Source: Hyaloperonospora brassicae (Eukaryota > Oomycota > Peronosporomycetes > Peronosporales > Peronosporaceae). From it: 64,000 nucleotides of DNA. Shown here piece by piece: positions 44,394-55,252 of this stretch; within the stretch, counting starts at the first letter, position 1; every line of letters begins with the position of its first letter. The DNA is taken from NCBI GenBank assembly GCA_947650285.1, contig CANTFL010000006.1, positions 62,001-126,000 on the forward strand, given 5' to 3'. The notes under the pieces were generated by a model. It did not search any database and was not told where the DNA came from. It saw only the letters and a program-made list of their open reading frames with translations. Both the position numbers and the translations under genes were made by a program.

Positions 44394-46238
44394 CACGCGC
44401 GTAGCGATTACAGTGTACGAGTAGTTGACAATACGTGTCGATCATCAGGTGAAGCGCACCCACGCGTTGCGGTGATCGAACGCTGAGCAAAGGATACGAT
44501 CCCATCTTTTTCCATTGACGTATCCGACATTTGGTTTGCGTGTGTACCTAATACGTGACCCGAGCTATTTCTTGGTTGGCGGTTCCGTTCGGTGCAGCTC
44601 TTGCGCACGTGGGACGCACCTTTTGACCGCATCAAGGGGAAGGAAGTTCGCATCATCGTTGTCATGTGCTTTTTAGTCTGCGGGTGCGTTGAGACGTCCA
44701 AGGAACTGCACGAGGGTTCGTTCACACATATGGTCTCGAGCCAGCAGTCGATGCTCCGTCCATCTCTTCCCGCTCTACTCTCCATCTGACGAGCCGAGCA
44801 ACCTGATGACGTTCTTGTCCAGCGAAAGACTAGAACCGAGCGATCGGCCGAGGTGAGACTCAAGAGCGGCAATGACGAGGACGTTTACACGAGAGGTCAA
44901 GCCGGTGTCGCCTTACTGGAACGAGTGCTCGACTTTTCGTCGCCACTCTGTGCGCTGTTTGACGCCACCGAATAGTTGAAAGCTGATCTATCATGCGCGG
45001 CGAATTGCGTGGGCGGCCGAAGCCACTTGCAAAGTTGAAGGGGCTGGTACGATGTGTGGGTCCGCGCACGAAGCGGTTGGGCGATGTGATCAACGCTTTG
45101 CCGTTCGTTGACGCCCTTTGCAATGACCTGTTGGATGAGCGTACGAGACACTAAAGATGCAATCGTGTGCTAAATTGTAGCCACGCAGCCTTCGTCTCTC
45201 GTCACCTGCGAGCAGCGATCGCTGATCCAGTTGTAAAGAGCCTGAACACTCGTGTGCTGCGAAGCCCTGAAATTGTATCGAGGACAAGAGATCTGTTTGG
45301 AGCTCATAGTGGATGGACTGGACACTTGCCTACCTCTCAGCTCATCTGCAGTCGACCTCAGCCTTATGACATCGCGATGGCCACGTCAACTGGTCACTAC
45401 TCGCAAGAGCTGTGGCTGCAATGGTGCTTACAATACCCTCGGATATACAATCGCTTCAGCGATAATCTCATCAGGCAAAGCTGTGCGTGCACCCCGATAC
45501 GCTCACGAGAAGCTGTACTTCCCAATCGTATTGTTACGTCCTCACGACTCTGCTCTGCAAGTAGGCAATTGCTAGAACCGTAGAGGATACATTCAACATA
45601 CCGGAGCGATTTCCAGTGCCACTGATGAACCAAATGACGTTTAGCGTCACAGTGTACTGCATCAAATTGCTACGTAGTGTTTCTCGCTACGTCATCCTGT
45701 GTATCATCACATCACGATGCACACAGCTCCTCTTGTAATACGTCTATCGTTGTAGAATGCTATCGTCGAATCTGCCTGGCTCTTGTTTGCACACAGATGC
45801 GTTCCTTGTGCCTCAGTGGTGTTTCAAGTGCCAGAAGGCCGTCGCCGGTGCTGTCTGTTGCTCGTGTCATTTAAACTGCTGTATCCCTCGCTGCGCCTGC
45901 ACTGTGAATGTCTCCGACCTCATCTTCCAATTCTCCTTCTTCGGGCTAAAAGCATGACCCTCACTGCGTCTCTCGCACAACTACCTACGACACTACATGC
46001 TACGAATGACGTACCTGATGGAGCTTCCGCCTTCGCACTGGCCGACCACTACCCTCTTGTTGTCAGCAATGGCATCAACTCTTCCACCTCCTCATCTCGC
46101 AAGTCACATCAGCCACAGCAATTGTTTTCTCAAAATGTTTTTTGTATTCACAACGCAACAGGCGCTATCCTCCTCGCTACTCGGATATATACAACTGATA
46201 GCAAGCAACGTGAAGAAGGAGGCGACTGCACTGCACAT
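44394..46238. other. Intergenic DNA, nothing recognised
   Basis: Several short frames on both strands without domain or supporting composition. Confidence 0.45.
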
Positions 46239-47252
46239 CTAGTTACGACGACGACGACGGACCGTACACTTCTCGGCCGCTGGCGCAGGCGTCGGCGAGT
46301 CTTCTTCGACCTCTTCTTCGACCTCCTCTTTGACCTCCTCCTTGACCTCCTCTTTGACCTCCTCTTTGACCTCCTCTTTGTACGGCTTGACCTTTGCAGC
46401 GCCAGCATCGGAGCCGACCTCCTCCTGATCCACCGTGTCTTCGTTCTCCTCGTCCCCTGCGTCGTCCTCGTCACCGTCTTGCGATGCCGCCGCATCTTGA
46501 GCAGCAGAAGACGAAGATTCGTCGACTGTCGGCGTAGCAGGTGCCGGCGTGGCAGGTGCCGGCGTGGCAGGTGCCGGCGTTGAAGCAGGCGCTGGAGCAG
46601 GCGTCGAAGGCGTCGACTGGGACGTGTCTTCGTCGGAGCCGCCCGTGGAATCGGTCGAGTTGGACGCTCCAACTTTGCCCGTGAGGGGCGCGCAGTTGGT
46701 GTACACCTGCCACGGAACCGTGTGCAGGGCGAGCCAGTAGGACGTCAGCATCTTGGCGCCCTTGCACTTGGCCTTGTCGTATGGCGTGTACGCAGGCGTC
46801 TCAGGAAAGTCAATGGCCGCGTTCCAGTCCTTGAACACGAGCGTGTCGTCGCAGTAGACTTCGAACGGACCCTCGTGCGACAAGGTGAAGAAGTCCCACT
46901 TGATCTTCTCCGGCAGGTCTTGCGGGGCGCCATCTACGAGGGAGAAGCCGCACTCCTTGGACGCCTTGGGCTCGGGCTTCTGCCCTTTCCAAATGAGCTC
47001 TTTCACCGACTTGAACGAGCTGGCGTTGAACGCGGTCCAGAACGCCTTCGCGTTGGACGCTGGATCTGTCGTGTACGACATGCCGGGCGGCGTCGGCAAA
47101 TACTTCGTGGGGTCGATAAAAGCACAGGGGTTCATTGGCGTGTAAAAGTCTTTCGGCCACGTCGGCAGCGGATCCATCATGTAGTTGTGCGCGGCCGTCG
47201 TTGCGGCCAGGACGGCCGTAGCCAGTGCCCCAAACTTGATCGAGGGGGACAT
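46239..47252 (-). CDS. AA17-type lytic polysaccharide monooxygenase with acidic tail
   Basis: 337 residues. The signal peptide (1-21) is followed by His22 in HNYMMDPLPTWP, the copper-binding N-terminus. AA17 marks in order are FWTAFNASSFKSV (71-83), ECGFSLVDG (100-108), the second brace His126 in SHEGPFEVYCDD, PYDKAKCKGAK (157-167) and YWLALHTVPWQVYTNCA (172-188). From about 200 the tail is Ser/Thr/Pro-rich (PAPATPAPA), then acidic with a tandem KEEV repeat, ending EKCTVRRRRRN. The start is the first ATG after the Inr-like element at 47307-47322. Probably secreted and acting on plant pectin, like the paralogue at 40780. Confidence 0.86.
   Translation of the reverse strand: MSPSIKFGALATAVLAATTAAHNYMMDPLPTWPKDFYTPMNPCAFIDPTKYLPTPPGMSYTTDPASNAKAFWTAFNASSFKSVKELIWKGQKPEPKASKECGFSLVDGAPQDLPEKIKWDFFTLSHEGPFEVYCDDTLVFKDWNAAIDFPETPAYTPYDKAKCKGAKMLTSYWLALHTVPWQVYTNCAPLTGKVGASNSTDSTGGSDEDTSQSTPSTPAPAPASTPAPATPAPATPAPATPTVDESSSSAAQDAAASQDGDEDDAGDEENEDTVDQEEVGSDAGAAKVKPYKEEVKEEVKEEVKEEVKEEVEEEVEEDSPTPAPAAEKCTVRRRRRN
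46310..46381 (-). repeat. 12-bp tandem repeat coding KEEV
   Basis: Successive units of the form AAGGAGGAGGTC/GAGGAAGAGGTC on the coding strand encode KEEV repeated about five times, then EEEV twice. Confidence 0.85.
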
Positions 47253-47306
47253 GGCAGGTAGAGGAAGTGGAGTGGGCACTGTGTGCGGCAAAGGCGGCAA
47301 AGGCGG

Positions 47307-47322
47307 CAAATTCAGGAATGCT
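47307..47322 (-). promoter_or_regulatory. Inr/FPR-like element of the AA17 gene
   Basis: GAGCATTCCTGAATTT on the minus strand matches 13 of 16 positions of the oomycete start-site consensus. It lies 55 bp before the ATG at 47252. Confidence 0.6.
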
Positions 47323-50300
47323 CAAAGCGGTGTGTGCCTTCCACCGTGTGCCTGTTGTGGCTCCATGAGGCGAGTCGTTTGTCGGCCCGAAAGATGTAAG
47401 GGCAGTAGCCGTCGCAGCAGCGTCAAATATTTGCACGAGGGTTCGCTCACACGGGTGTTGACGGTCCTCCAACAAATCCCTCACCACGCGTGACACGAAA
47501 GCAGGTGGTTCCAAAGCACGCACGGACCGATAGATCGCTCGCTTCCGAACGTTCGTCCGTCGTGGCAGATGGGGGGGCGCCGCCTGCAGCGTCGCTCCTC
47601 CCATTCCGTCGCTTCTTTTGACTATGCGACAATAATAGTCGCAAGGCACTATCGCAGCGAGCGAAACGCAAGCACCTGGCAGACCTCCCCACGGTTCTCG
47701 GCCTTTGACATCAACACAGCGATGGGGGATGAGCGGCTGGGTAGCACCGCTCTTTCTTCACGCGCCGAGCTCATCTCTTGGACCTCGACCGAAGCCGCAA
47801 ACGAACGACCAAGTGGCAGGCTGTCTATGGCAGTTTGCTGGCAAAGAACGCTCTGCGCGCGTCCCCTTCCTCGATGCATGCAGCTGGTTTACCCGAAACC
47901 GACCCAGCTGACTTCACGGCGTTGGCACCTGATCCACCATCCAGACTCAATTCTCACAACTCCACGATCTCGGGATCTATGTACCCGCGGTCGCACAGGA
48001 CGGGGTGTCGTTGCAGCTCCGAGAGGTGTCGGCTGTTGGTCAATGCCGACAGCACTGTGTAGGTCGCTCCTGCGGAAAGCTTCGGCCGATATTGATTGAG
48101 AGTGCCGCGAACGAGCTGTCTGTCGATCGATAATGCCCTACTACAGCTGGGGAGAAGACTTGACTTGCTGTCTGACATGTAACTGCCAGTGTGACGAGCC
48201 CGACCGTGAACACACACACACACACACGCGTCGAAGAATCGATGGGTTACATCCAAAGACAGACGTGTCGCCTGCAGATTTGTGTCCCATGGTACAAATG
48301 GCTGCGACACGACTTTCTCTCTTGCCTGCATATCCGGACGCCTGAATGACACGGACCTGCTGTCGAGTTCACGTGCAAATCCAAAGCTGAGGTTGAAAGG
48401 GACCCGTTACGAGCGATTCAGATCACTCCGTCGTCTGCTCGAGGCGAGAGACATTTTTACCCATTCGCAAACGCAGCTCGGGTACTTTTCGCTTGAAGCT
48501 TAGTAGGGCTCCCATCGTTCTCGTCCTCTCTATAGCTTTCGGTTTGGTTGAAGCCATGGAAGTGTAGCCAGCGGCTGCTCATCTTCTCGAACGGTAAAGG
48601 CAAAGCAGCGTGTCGTTCGTACGAGAAGAGCGAGTTCGAGTGGCCGAGGAGCGAACTGTGGAGCTCGTCGCCCCACAGCTCGTTGCGGGAGGCATTTCCA
48701 TTCCAGTGAACGGAATCAAGTTCGGAGGTTCGCGTACCTATTTCGGATAGGTGGGGATTCGTAGCTGAGGGTACGTGGGCTGCGCGCTATGAGGTGAAGT
48801 GTCAGAACTGCAGTGTCGTCGTGTTGCATGTAAAAAGCTCCTCGGGGGTGCTACCGACGCGGCGAAGCGAATAATGAGGAAAAGGGTGAGACAACAGCTG
48901 ATGTTGCCTCTCCAGCAACAACAACAACAACAACGTGTCCACGTTGCGTTGTTCGTGCTACGCCATTGTTGTGTCAATGGGTCAGTAGTAGGTCCTCTAT
49001 GCGTGCTGTCTTGGCTTACATCATACCCGCTGTGTGTCGTTTGCATGAATACTGACGTGGCCACAGCACGCGCACTGGGTCTTTGCCAAGCGTGTTTGCC
49101 TCGAAGCACCTGTTTCGCCATTTCTTCTCTCGGTGTGATATCTGCAAATATCGCAAGAGCAAGGAAAGACGGTGAACGATGGACGTGCCCACTGTTTCAA
49201 GCAGCCGAAGTCCACGCACACTCATAGACACACTGAAAGTAGCTGCCAAGAGCGTTGGCTTTCACATGCGCACGGTCGCGAATCACGTTGGCTCTCGGGC
49301 GAGCTGCGGCCAGTGCCAGTAGCACTGCTATGGCTCTTTCCATACAGGTACACGCGACAAATCATGGTAGGTGGTTCCCTCTCTCGCTGCTGTACAAGGC
49401 GTTGAACGACTGCACCTCTCCATACCACGACAGTTCCTGCTTGAAACCACGAGGTCTCCCTCTTCGATTGTCGTTGGATAGTGCGTAAACGCCGTGGATG
49501 TGTCAACACTCGACCGATGAGTCCCATATGTAAGTCCGTAAACATTCACGTCGCTTACCGAGCCTTTATTGTGCCTTTTGACATGCATGCGGCCGTGAGC
49601 TGGGTGCATTGACCGGGTCCATAAGCACCTGGTAGTGAGGACACAATGACACGGTGTTTCCATAGCACTGTGTGTGCTGCGTGCAGCAGCTACAACGTCA
49701 GAAGCGCATACTGTACGTTGCATGACACAGAACAGGAGAAAGCTCGTGGCCAGACGTTAGGCGCTACATGAAACAAGTAGGATGGCCAGCACAGACAGTG
49801 GCCAACAATGATATCGACAGTCATATAGTGCCCACACTGCAGCGTGTGCGAACTGATGACGCACTGGTCACCAACTGATAGTGCGATGATCGTCAACTAG
49901 CGACGTCGAGTGAATCGATTCTTGCTCATACTATGCTGAGAGCTTACGTGTGCATTCAGCCGAACACGCTGGGGCTGTCCACGTGCACTGCGCTAATCGC
50001 TGCAGTGGAAAAGAGCTGAGAGACATTTGGGCTTTCCCAGCTGCGCATCCGTGCTCACGGCGTACGAACGATGCACACCTGACGCCGTGAACAATAGCAC
50101 GAGATGTGTTACAGCTGTCTATCGAATTGTCCTTGCAAGCACAATAGCATGTGTCGCTTCTGCAACTACGACCTATATTCTTGTTATAAACCCGTACCTT
50201 GGGTTGTTTCGCGCTCCCGCCGCCCCGATCATTACAACAGCAGGATCAGCTTGCGTCGGTATACGATGCAAGATCAAAGTTTTGACATGAAAGCCTAAAG

Positions 50301-51841
50301 TTTGATAACATGGATGGCAATGGACTTTGCGTCGACATGTGCTGATATAGTGTCAACAGTTGTGACGAGGAGTAGCAAGTCGATGACACGCTGTATTCCT
50401 GTCGCTTCCATCAGTGTACCGTTTTGCTTACTGATGAATGTAGAGTCGACACGACGCTACTATCGGGTTCGTGCCGAGGCGCTTTGATACACAGCTCAGG
50501 TCCTTTCCAAATACGGTACTGGATCGCGCCTGGTCAAGCGCTCGCCCTCACTAGTCGCCACAAGTTGTACAGACATATTCTGCCTTCAATGCTTTCGCTC
50601 GGATTGCTCAAAAGTGTCACGTGTGTCTGAAGGACCGCTAGATGAGGTTGAGCACGTGTTGCAAGAGCTTCTTGCAGTATCGATTGCATAGAGGCGCTGT
50701 GCTGCACGTGTCCAAGTCCAACAATGTGCCTTGAGATGACAACCTGTTGCGAGCGAGAGCACTGTATTTCCTACTCGATATCCCCATATTCGACCAAAGC
50801 GTTGTCAAATATTCGAGATGCCGGCCAACTCGGGTGCTGCCTCCTTGGCAACTTCTGCCTCCGGCATGCGGCGCGACGAAACTCAGAACGGTCTATCGCT
50901 ATAACGAGTCCTGGTACAAAGGTGAGCGAAGAATACGGTATGCAGGTTTTTATCAAGCCCTATCTGGCCGATCTGACCGAGATATGGTCACTTATGCTGC
51001 AATGACGGCCAGTGGTGCAACATTAAGTGAGTTGCTTGGTACGACCGAAATTGCATGTGTCCTTCGCTTGTACACATGGCGTCGATGGCATAGCATATGT
51101 CTCGCATTCAGTGTGATCCGATTCAATCTATGCGGCTAAGAAAAGTGCTTGTCCACACGCTCTGGCCTAGATGCGGAACATCGTGCCATGAACGACAAAT
51201 ATCCTAGCGTGGTGTCATCGATTTCAGCAGCTTTCAGTCAGCACGAACACCTCCGTCAGACCCTTAGCTTGATCTGCAGCACGCGAGAACTACGTGTCGG
51301 GTTGACCGGTCCGTTCCGTACCAAGCGTTAAACTACGATAGCGCCACGGCGCCGCGTAGTTGACGCGAGTTTGGAGCTACATGTGCTGTTATTACGTGAA
51401 TCGGCAAGAGCAGCTGAGATTACAAAGGCAATCGCTGCTGGCATAAAGTCCAAACTTTGAGTATTGCTCAACTACAGCTTGAGTTCTAGTCTCCCATCCA
51501 GCCATTTGACAAACAAGTGAAGCATGTCGGCAGGTCATCGCCCCGAACATACTGCCACGAAACAAGTGTCAAGTGGTCTCTCGAGCTCAATTGTGCTACG
51601 AGGAACTATGCTCAGTTCGTTGACATATCTAACCCGCAAACCAACATCTTGCACCAGGATAATCTAAACTCCAGCAAACATCCCACTCTAGCAGTCTCTG
51701 CCACTTTATCCGATATTATCCACGACGTTTCGACAACTCGTTCGTTCGCCGCCCTCGCCTTCCGCTCGCTATTCCTCGATAGAAACGTTTCTATCGACAA
51801 CCCACTCGCCGTCTCTGACCACGAACGACCTCAGCGCGCCA
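47323..51841. other. 4.5 kb without a recognised gene
   Basis: Both strands hold only short frames (60-140 codons) without domains. A CA microsatellite is at 48210-48228 and a CAA run near 48917-48933. The stretch separates the LPMO cluster from the HAT-repeat gene. Confidence 0.45.
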
Positions 51842-54800
51842 ATGGCCGACGAAGTCTCGACATGGGACGCCGCACAGGTCGTCGCGCGCGCCAAAGCGAT
51901 GATCCACTCGAGCAACGTACGTCTCTCCTTCTTCTCCGCTATCGCTTCTGTCTCTTGTGCGTTTCTACGTGTGTCCGTAGGCACCGCCGGCGCGCATGGG
52001 GCCCAATCGCACTTGACAAGCCTCTCTGAAGTAACGCTAACCCATGTTCATGCTATTGTAACAGTATGAGAAAGTAGCCGACGCGCGAAAGGGGGTCGAC
52101 GATACACTGGCGGTGTGGGTTACCACCACAGCCAATCAAACGGACCCAGACCGGGCAGCACGAGGCACCGCCGCTGTCGTGGCGCTCTGGCACCAGTATG
52201 CAGCTCTGGAGATGGACCTGCGGCAGTTCAAACAGGCGACCAAAGTCTTTGAACGGGCCGTGGCGTGTCCTGTCGCAGGCGCAAACATGGCATTGTGGCT
52301 GCAGTACGCCGACTTTTGTGTCCAGCGGAACAAGTTTTCCAATGCCCGCAAGATTTTCGTCCGTGCGCTCGAGACGCTGCCCGAAGACAACCACACGGCC
52401 GTGTGGGCGCGATTCTATGGCTTTGTGTGCACGAACGTCGATAACAAGTTGTCGCTGGCCATGCTGCAGCACCAGGTCATGCCGGACAAGTTTCCTCAGC
52501 CAGGAGCTGCACTCGGTGCAGTCATTCCGACTGCTGGACAATCTGCTTTGACTGCTCCAGCTCGTGCTGCTGTTGCAGCAGCAGTACCTGCTGCAGATGC
52601 TGCAGCTTCTGTGGTTGCTCCGGCTGCAGGACCGAGCGCTTCGAGGCCGGTAACGACGAGAACCATTCCAAGCACATTGCAGCCGACACGTGGCTTAAGC
52701 TCTGCAACCAGTGCAGTGTCCCTTGTCGATCCAGTTGTAGCGTTCATTGACAAGACTGGAGAAGTCAAGTCCAGTCACGTGCAAGCGCCTTCTCCTCATG
52801 CTGTGGAAAGCGTAGACTCTGCGGCCGATCGTGGAGGTGCAGTGAAGAGAGGGCCATCAGATCCTCGGCTTGCGGGCGATGCGAAGCGCGGTAAACCAGA
52901 TGCAGCAGCACTCGATGCGACGGTAGCAGCCACAGTCTCTGGTATCGAGCCTGCCGCGTATTTCTCGCATATCCCGCTGACGCTGCCGTTCATTCCCAAG
53001 TGTCCTCACTTGATGTTTGACAGCGTGGCAGATGGCGAGGCTCAAACGCAGATTGGCAACGAACTTTTGGAGCGCTTATCCGACGTGTTGAGTGACAGCG
53101 CTGTTTTCGAGGGTGTGGGTGCTTTGCGCGACGAGCAGCGTACTCGCGACCGCGAGATGCTCTACCGCTGGCAGGACCTTGTCGGTATGCAAATGAAAGA
53201 AGGCAGCGAGCTATTTGCTCGTCACGTCACACTGGAGATGCAGCACGGATTTTCAGATCCGCGTGGGCACATTGCACTCAAGACGCAACATTTGGAGCAA
53301 CGCCGCGAGTTTTCGAGTCGCTGCCAGATGTCGCAGCAGCAGTTTATTGAGATTTGTTCGCTGGACCGCGTCAATGCGCTGAAGGCACAGCAGACGTCGC
53401 TCGAGAGAATGAAGATACCAGAAATGATGGTGACGACGGACCCGGAAGTTATCGAACTGCAGGTACACTGGATTGCTGGGCATTTTTTTGACGCGAAGAA
53501 ATTGCTGCTGTTTCGAGACTGGGATGGTTTGCTGTATGTGCGGTCGACTAACGGATATGTCTGCGTGTGGCTATGTGTGTGTTGGTGTGTTTGCTCGTGT
53601 ACTTGTGCGTGAATTGGTGCTGTGCTTCTAGCGTGCAATTGCCGGTCTAATTCTGGAAGCTGAGAAGCTCTGGCGGGAGGAGAATCACCAGTCGTCTACT
53701 GAAGTAAATGCTGCATCAATTGCTAACAAGAAGGGTCTTCAAGCAGCATCCACATCTCCTAGCCGCCCTTCTATGCGGCAACGACGTGACAGTCAGGACT
53801 CTGTTACTTCGAGTCACTCTACTGCACGTAGTTCTACTGCTGGCGGTACTTTCCGCAGCAGTGGCAGCAACAATGGCTCGCACGACCCACGCGGATCTCG
53901 CACGTGGGGCGGCAATGGGAGCAGCCGCCGCCGAGACCGTGATCCGCGTAGTGGCCGTGGCCGCTTGAATAAGTGGGACATCCAACCCCAGCAGTCTCGC
54001 CCTCCTGGTGCTGTCCCTCCGCAACAGCATTCCCGTTACAATTACCCTGGACAACAACAGGCTGCGCCTAGAGCGCAGGAGCAGCAGCAGATGCCAATGT
54101 ATGACCGCGGGCCGCAGCGAATGCAAGTGCCCATGCAACAGCAGCAGCAGCCGCATCAATTTCAGCAGCAGCAGCAGCAGCAACCTCACGGTGCACTGAA
54201 TGCACCACCTTATGATAAGTATGGAGGCCAGCAGAGCTCTATGCCAGAGCAGCAGGGTTACGCCCCGCTTTCAGGCGCTTATTTTTCGGGGCCCCCGCAA
54301 GAAGACCCTCGTCGTCTTGGCGATAGCGATCGATTCGTAGGACAAGGAGACCCTTCTAGAGGTGGTTTTGCAGGCGGCAGTTGGCCACCGTCGCAGCAAC
54401 AGCCATTTCACCAGCAGCAACCGCAGCAGTCGATGCGACAACGCCCAGGCTCTATGACTGGAGACGATTATAGACCTCCGTATGATCCTTCGCTCTCGCG
54501 ATATGGCACAGGTATAGGACCTGGTGCAGCTTCAGTCGCTGACGGACCAGGTTCTGTCTCGTACGGCGGTGTTGCGGATCCGCGTCGAGGAGGCATGCCT
54601 GTAGACGCCTCGTATTATCAGGACTTGCCCCAGCAGCAGCAGCAGCAGCAGCCATATCATCATCTTCAGTCACAGCCGCCGCATGGCGATAGTTTTCCTG
54701 CTTATGCACAGGATCCTTATGGACCACCTCAAGGCGAGTTCCAGCAGCGTGGAGCGGGTCGGTCCATGGCAACGTACGGCTCGGGACAGCAGCAACAGCA

Positions 54801-54930
54801 GCAGCCACCGCAAGACATGATGCAGCAATACCAGCCGCAGCAGCGTTACCAGGTCGATCACTTGCTTCCGTCTCCGGCATCGAACGCGAACAACCGTCGC
54901 AATCGACGTGGCGGACGCTACCGTCGGTAA
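51842..54930 (+). CDS. HAT-repeat RNA-processing-like protein with Q/R-rich tail, two introns
   Basis: Three exons. Exon 1 is 51842-51916. Intron 1 (51917-52064) has a GTACGT donor, CTAAC branch point and ACAG acceptor. Exon 2 is 52065-53462. Intron 2 (53463-53631) runs from GTACAC to TCTAG and is TG-rich. Exon 3 is 53632-54930. All junctions are phase 0, giving 923 residues. Residues about 50-150 contain HAT-like helices (ALWHQYAALEMDLRQFKQA, KVFERAV, LWLQYADFCVQRNKF, ARKIFVRALETLP), as in splicing and 3'-end-processing proteins. An Ala-rich linker and a conserved-looking helical domain follow (380-510). The last 400 residues are Gln/Pro/Gly/Tyr-rich with polyQ runs and end NRRNRRGGRYRR, RGG-like. 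A role in nuclear RNA processing is inferred; I cannot name an orthologue. Confidence 0.75.
51917..52064 (+). other. Intron 1 of the HAT-repeat gene
   Basis: 148 bp, AAC/GTACGT donor, CGCTAACCC branch region 30 bp before ACAG/TATGAG. The downstream frame (YEKVADARKG) joins exon 1 in phase 0. Confidence 0.75.
53463..53631 (+). other. Intron 2 of the HAT-repeat gene
   Basis: 169 bp, CAG/GTACAC donor and CTTCTAG/CGT acceptor. The interior is GT-rich, and reading through it gives an unlikely Cys/Val/Trp-rich end. Confidence 0.65.
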
Positions 54931-55252
54931 GTCGTTTGCTGCTGAACGCGAATGGTAGAAGTCTGTTCGGCATTGCACAACCCAACTGAGAGGGCAGGTG
55001 GGGCAATGGATCGATCGATCCGTCGCTTGCTGGTTGATTGTCCGTGGTATCGACGGTAAGTTTGGCCGTAGTGGTGACCCTCGTAGCTCCTGGTAAGCTG
55101 GATGAACACATTGACGATGGACGAATGCCCCTCTATTGAACCTCCCAGTTGTTAGTTCTACGTAGGCAACCCGAAGAAGAAGAGGAAGAACGATAAAAAA
55201 GGTCAATACAGACTTACGTCTCACGCCACCTCGAGCCGATTGCAAGTCGACA
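54931..55252. other. Convergent 3' regions
   Basis: 322 bp between the stops of the HAT-repeat gene (plus) and the acyltransferase gene (minus). No gene seen. Confidence 0.6.

Noticed and set aside
48210..48228. CA repeat as a possible regulatory element
   Set aside because: A plain dinucleotide microsatellite with no gene close enough.
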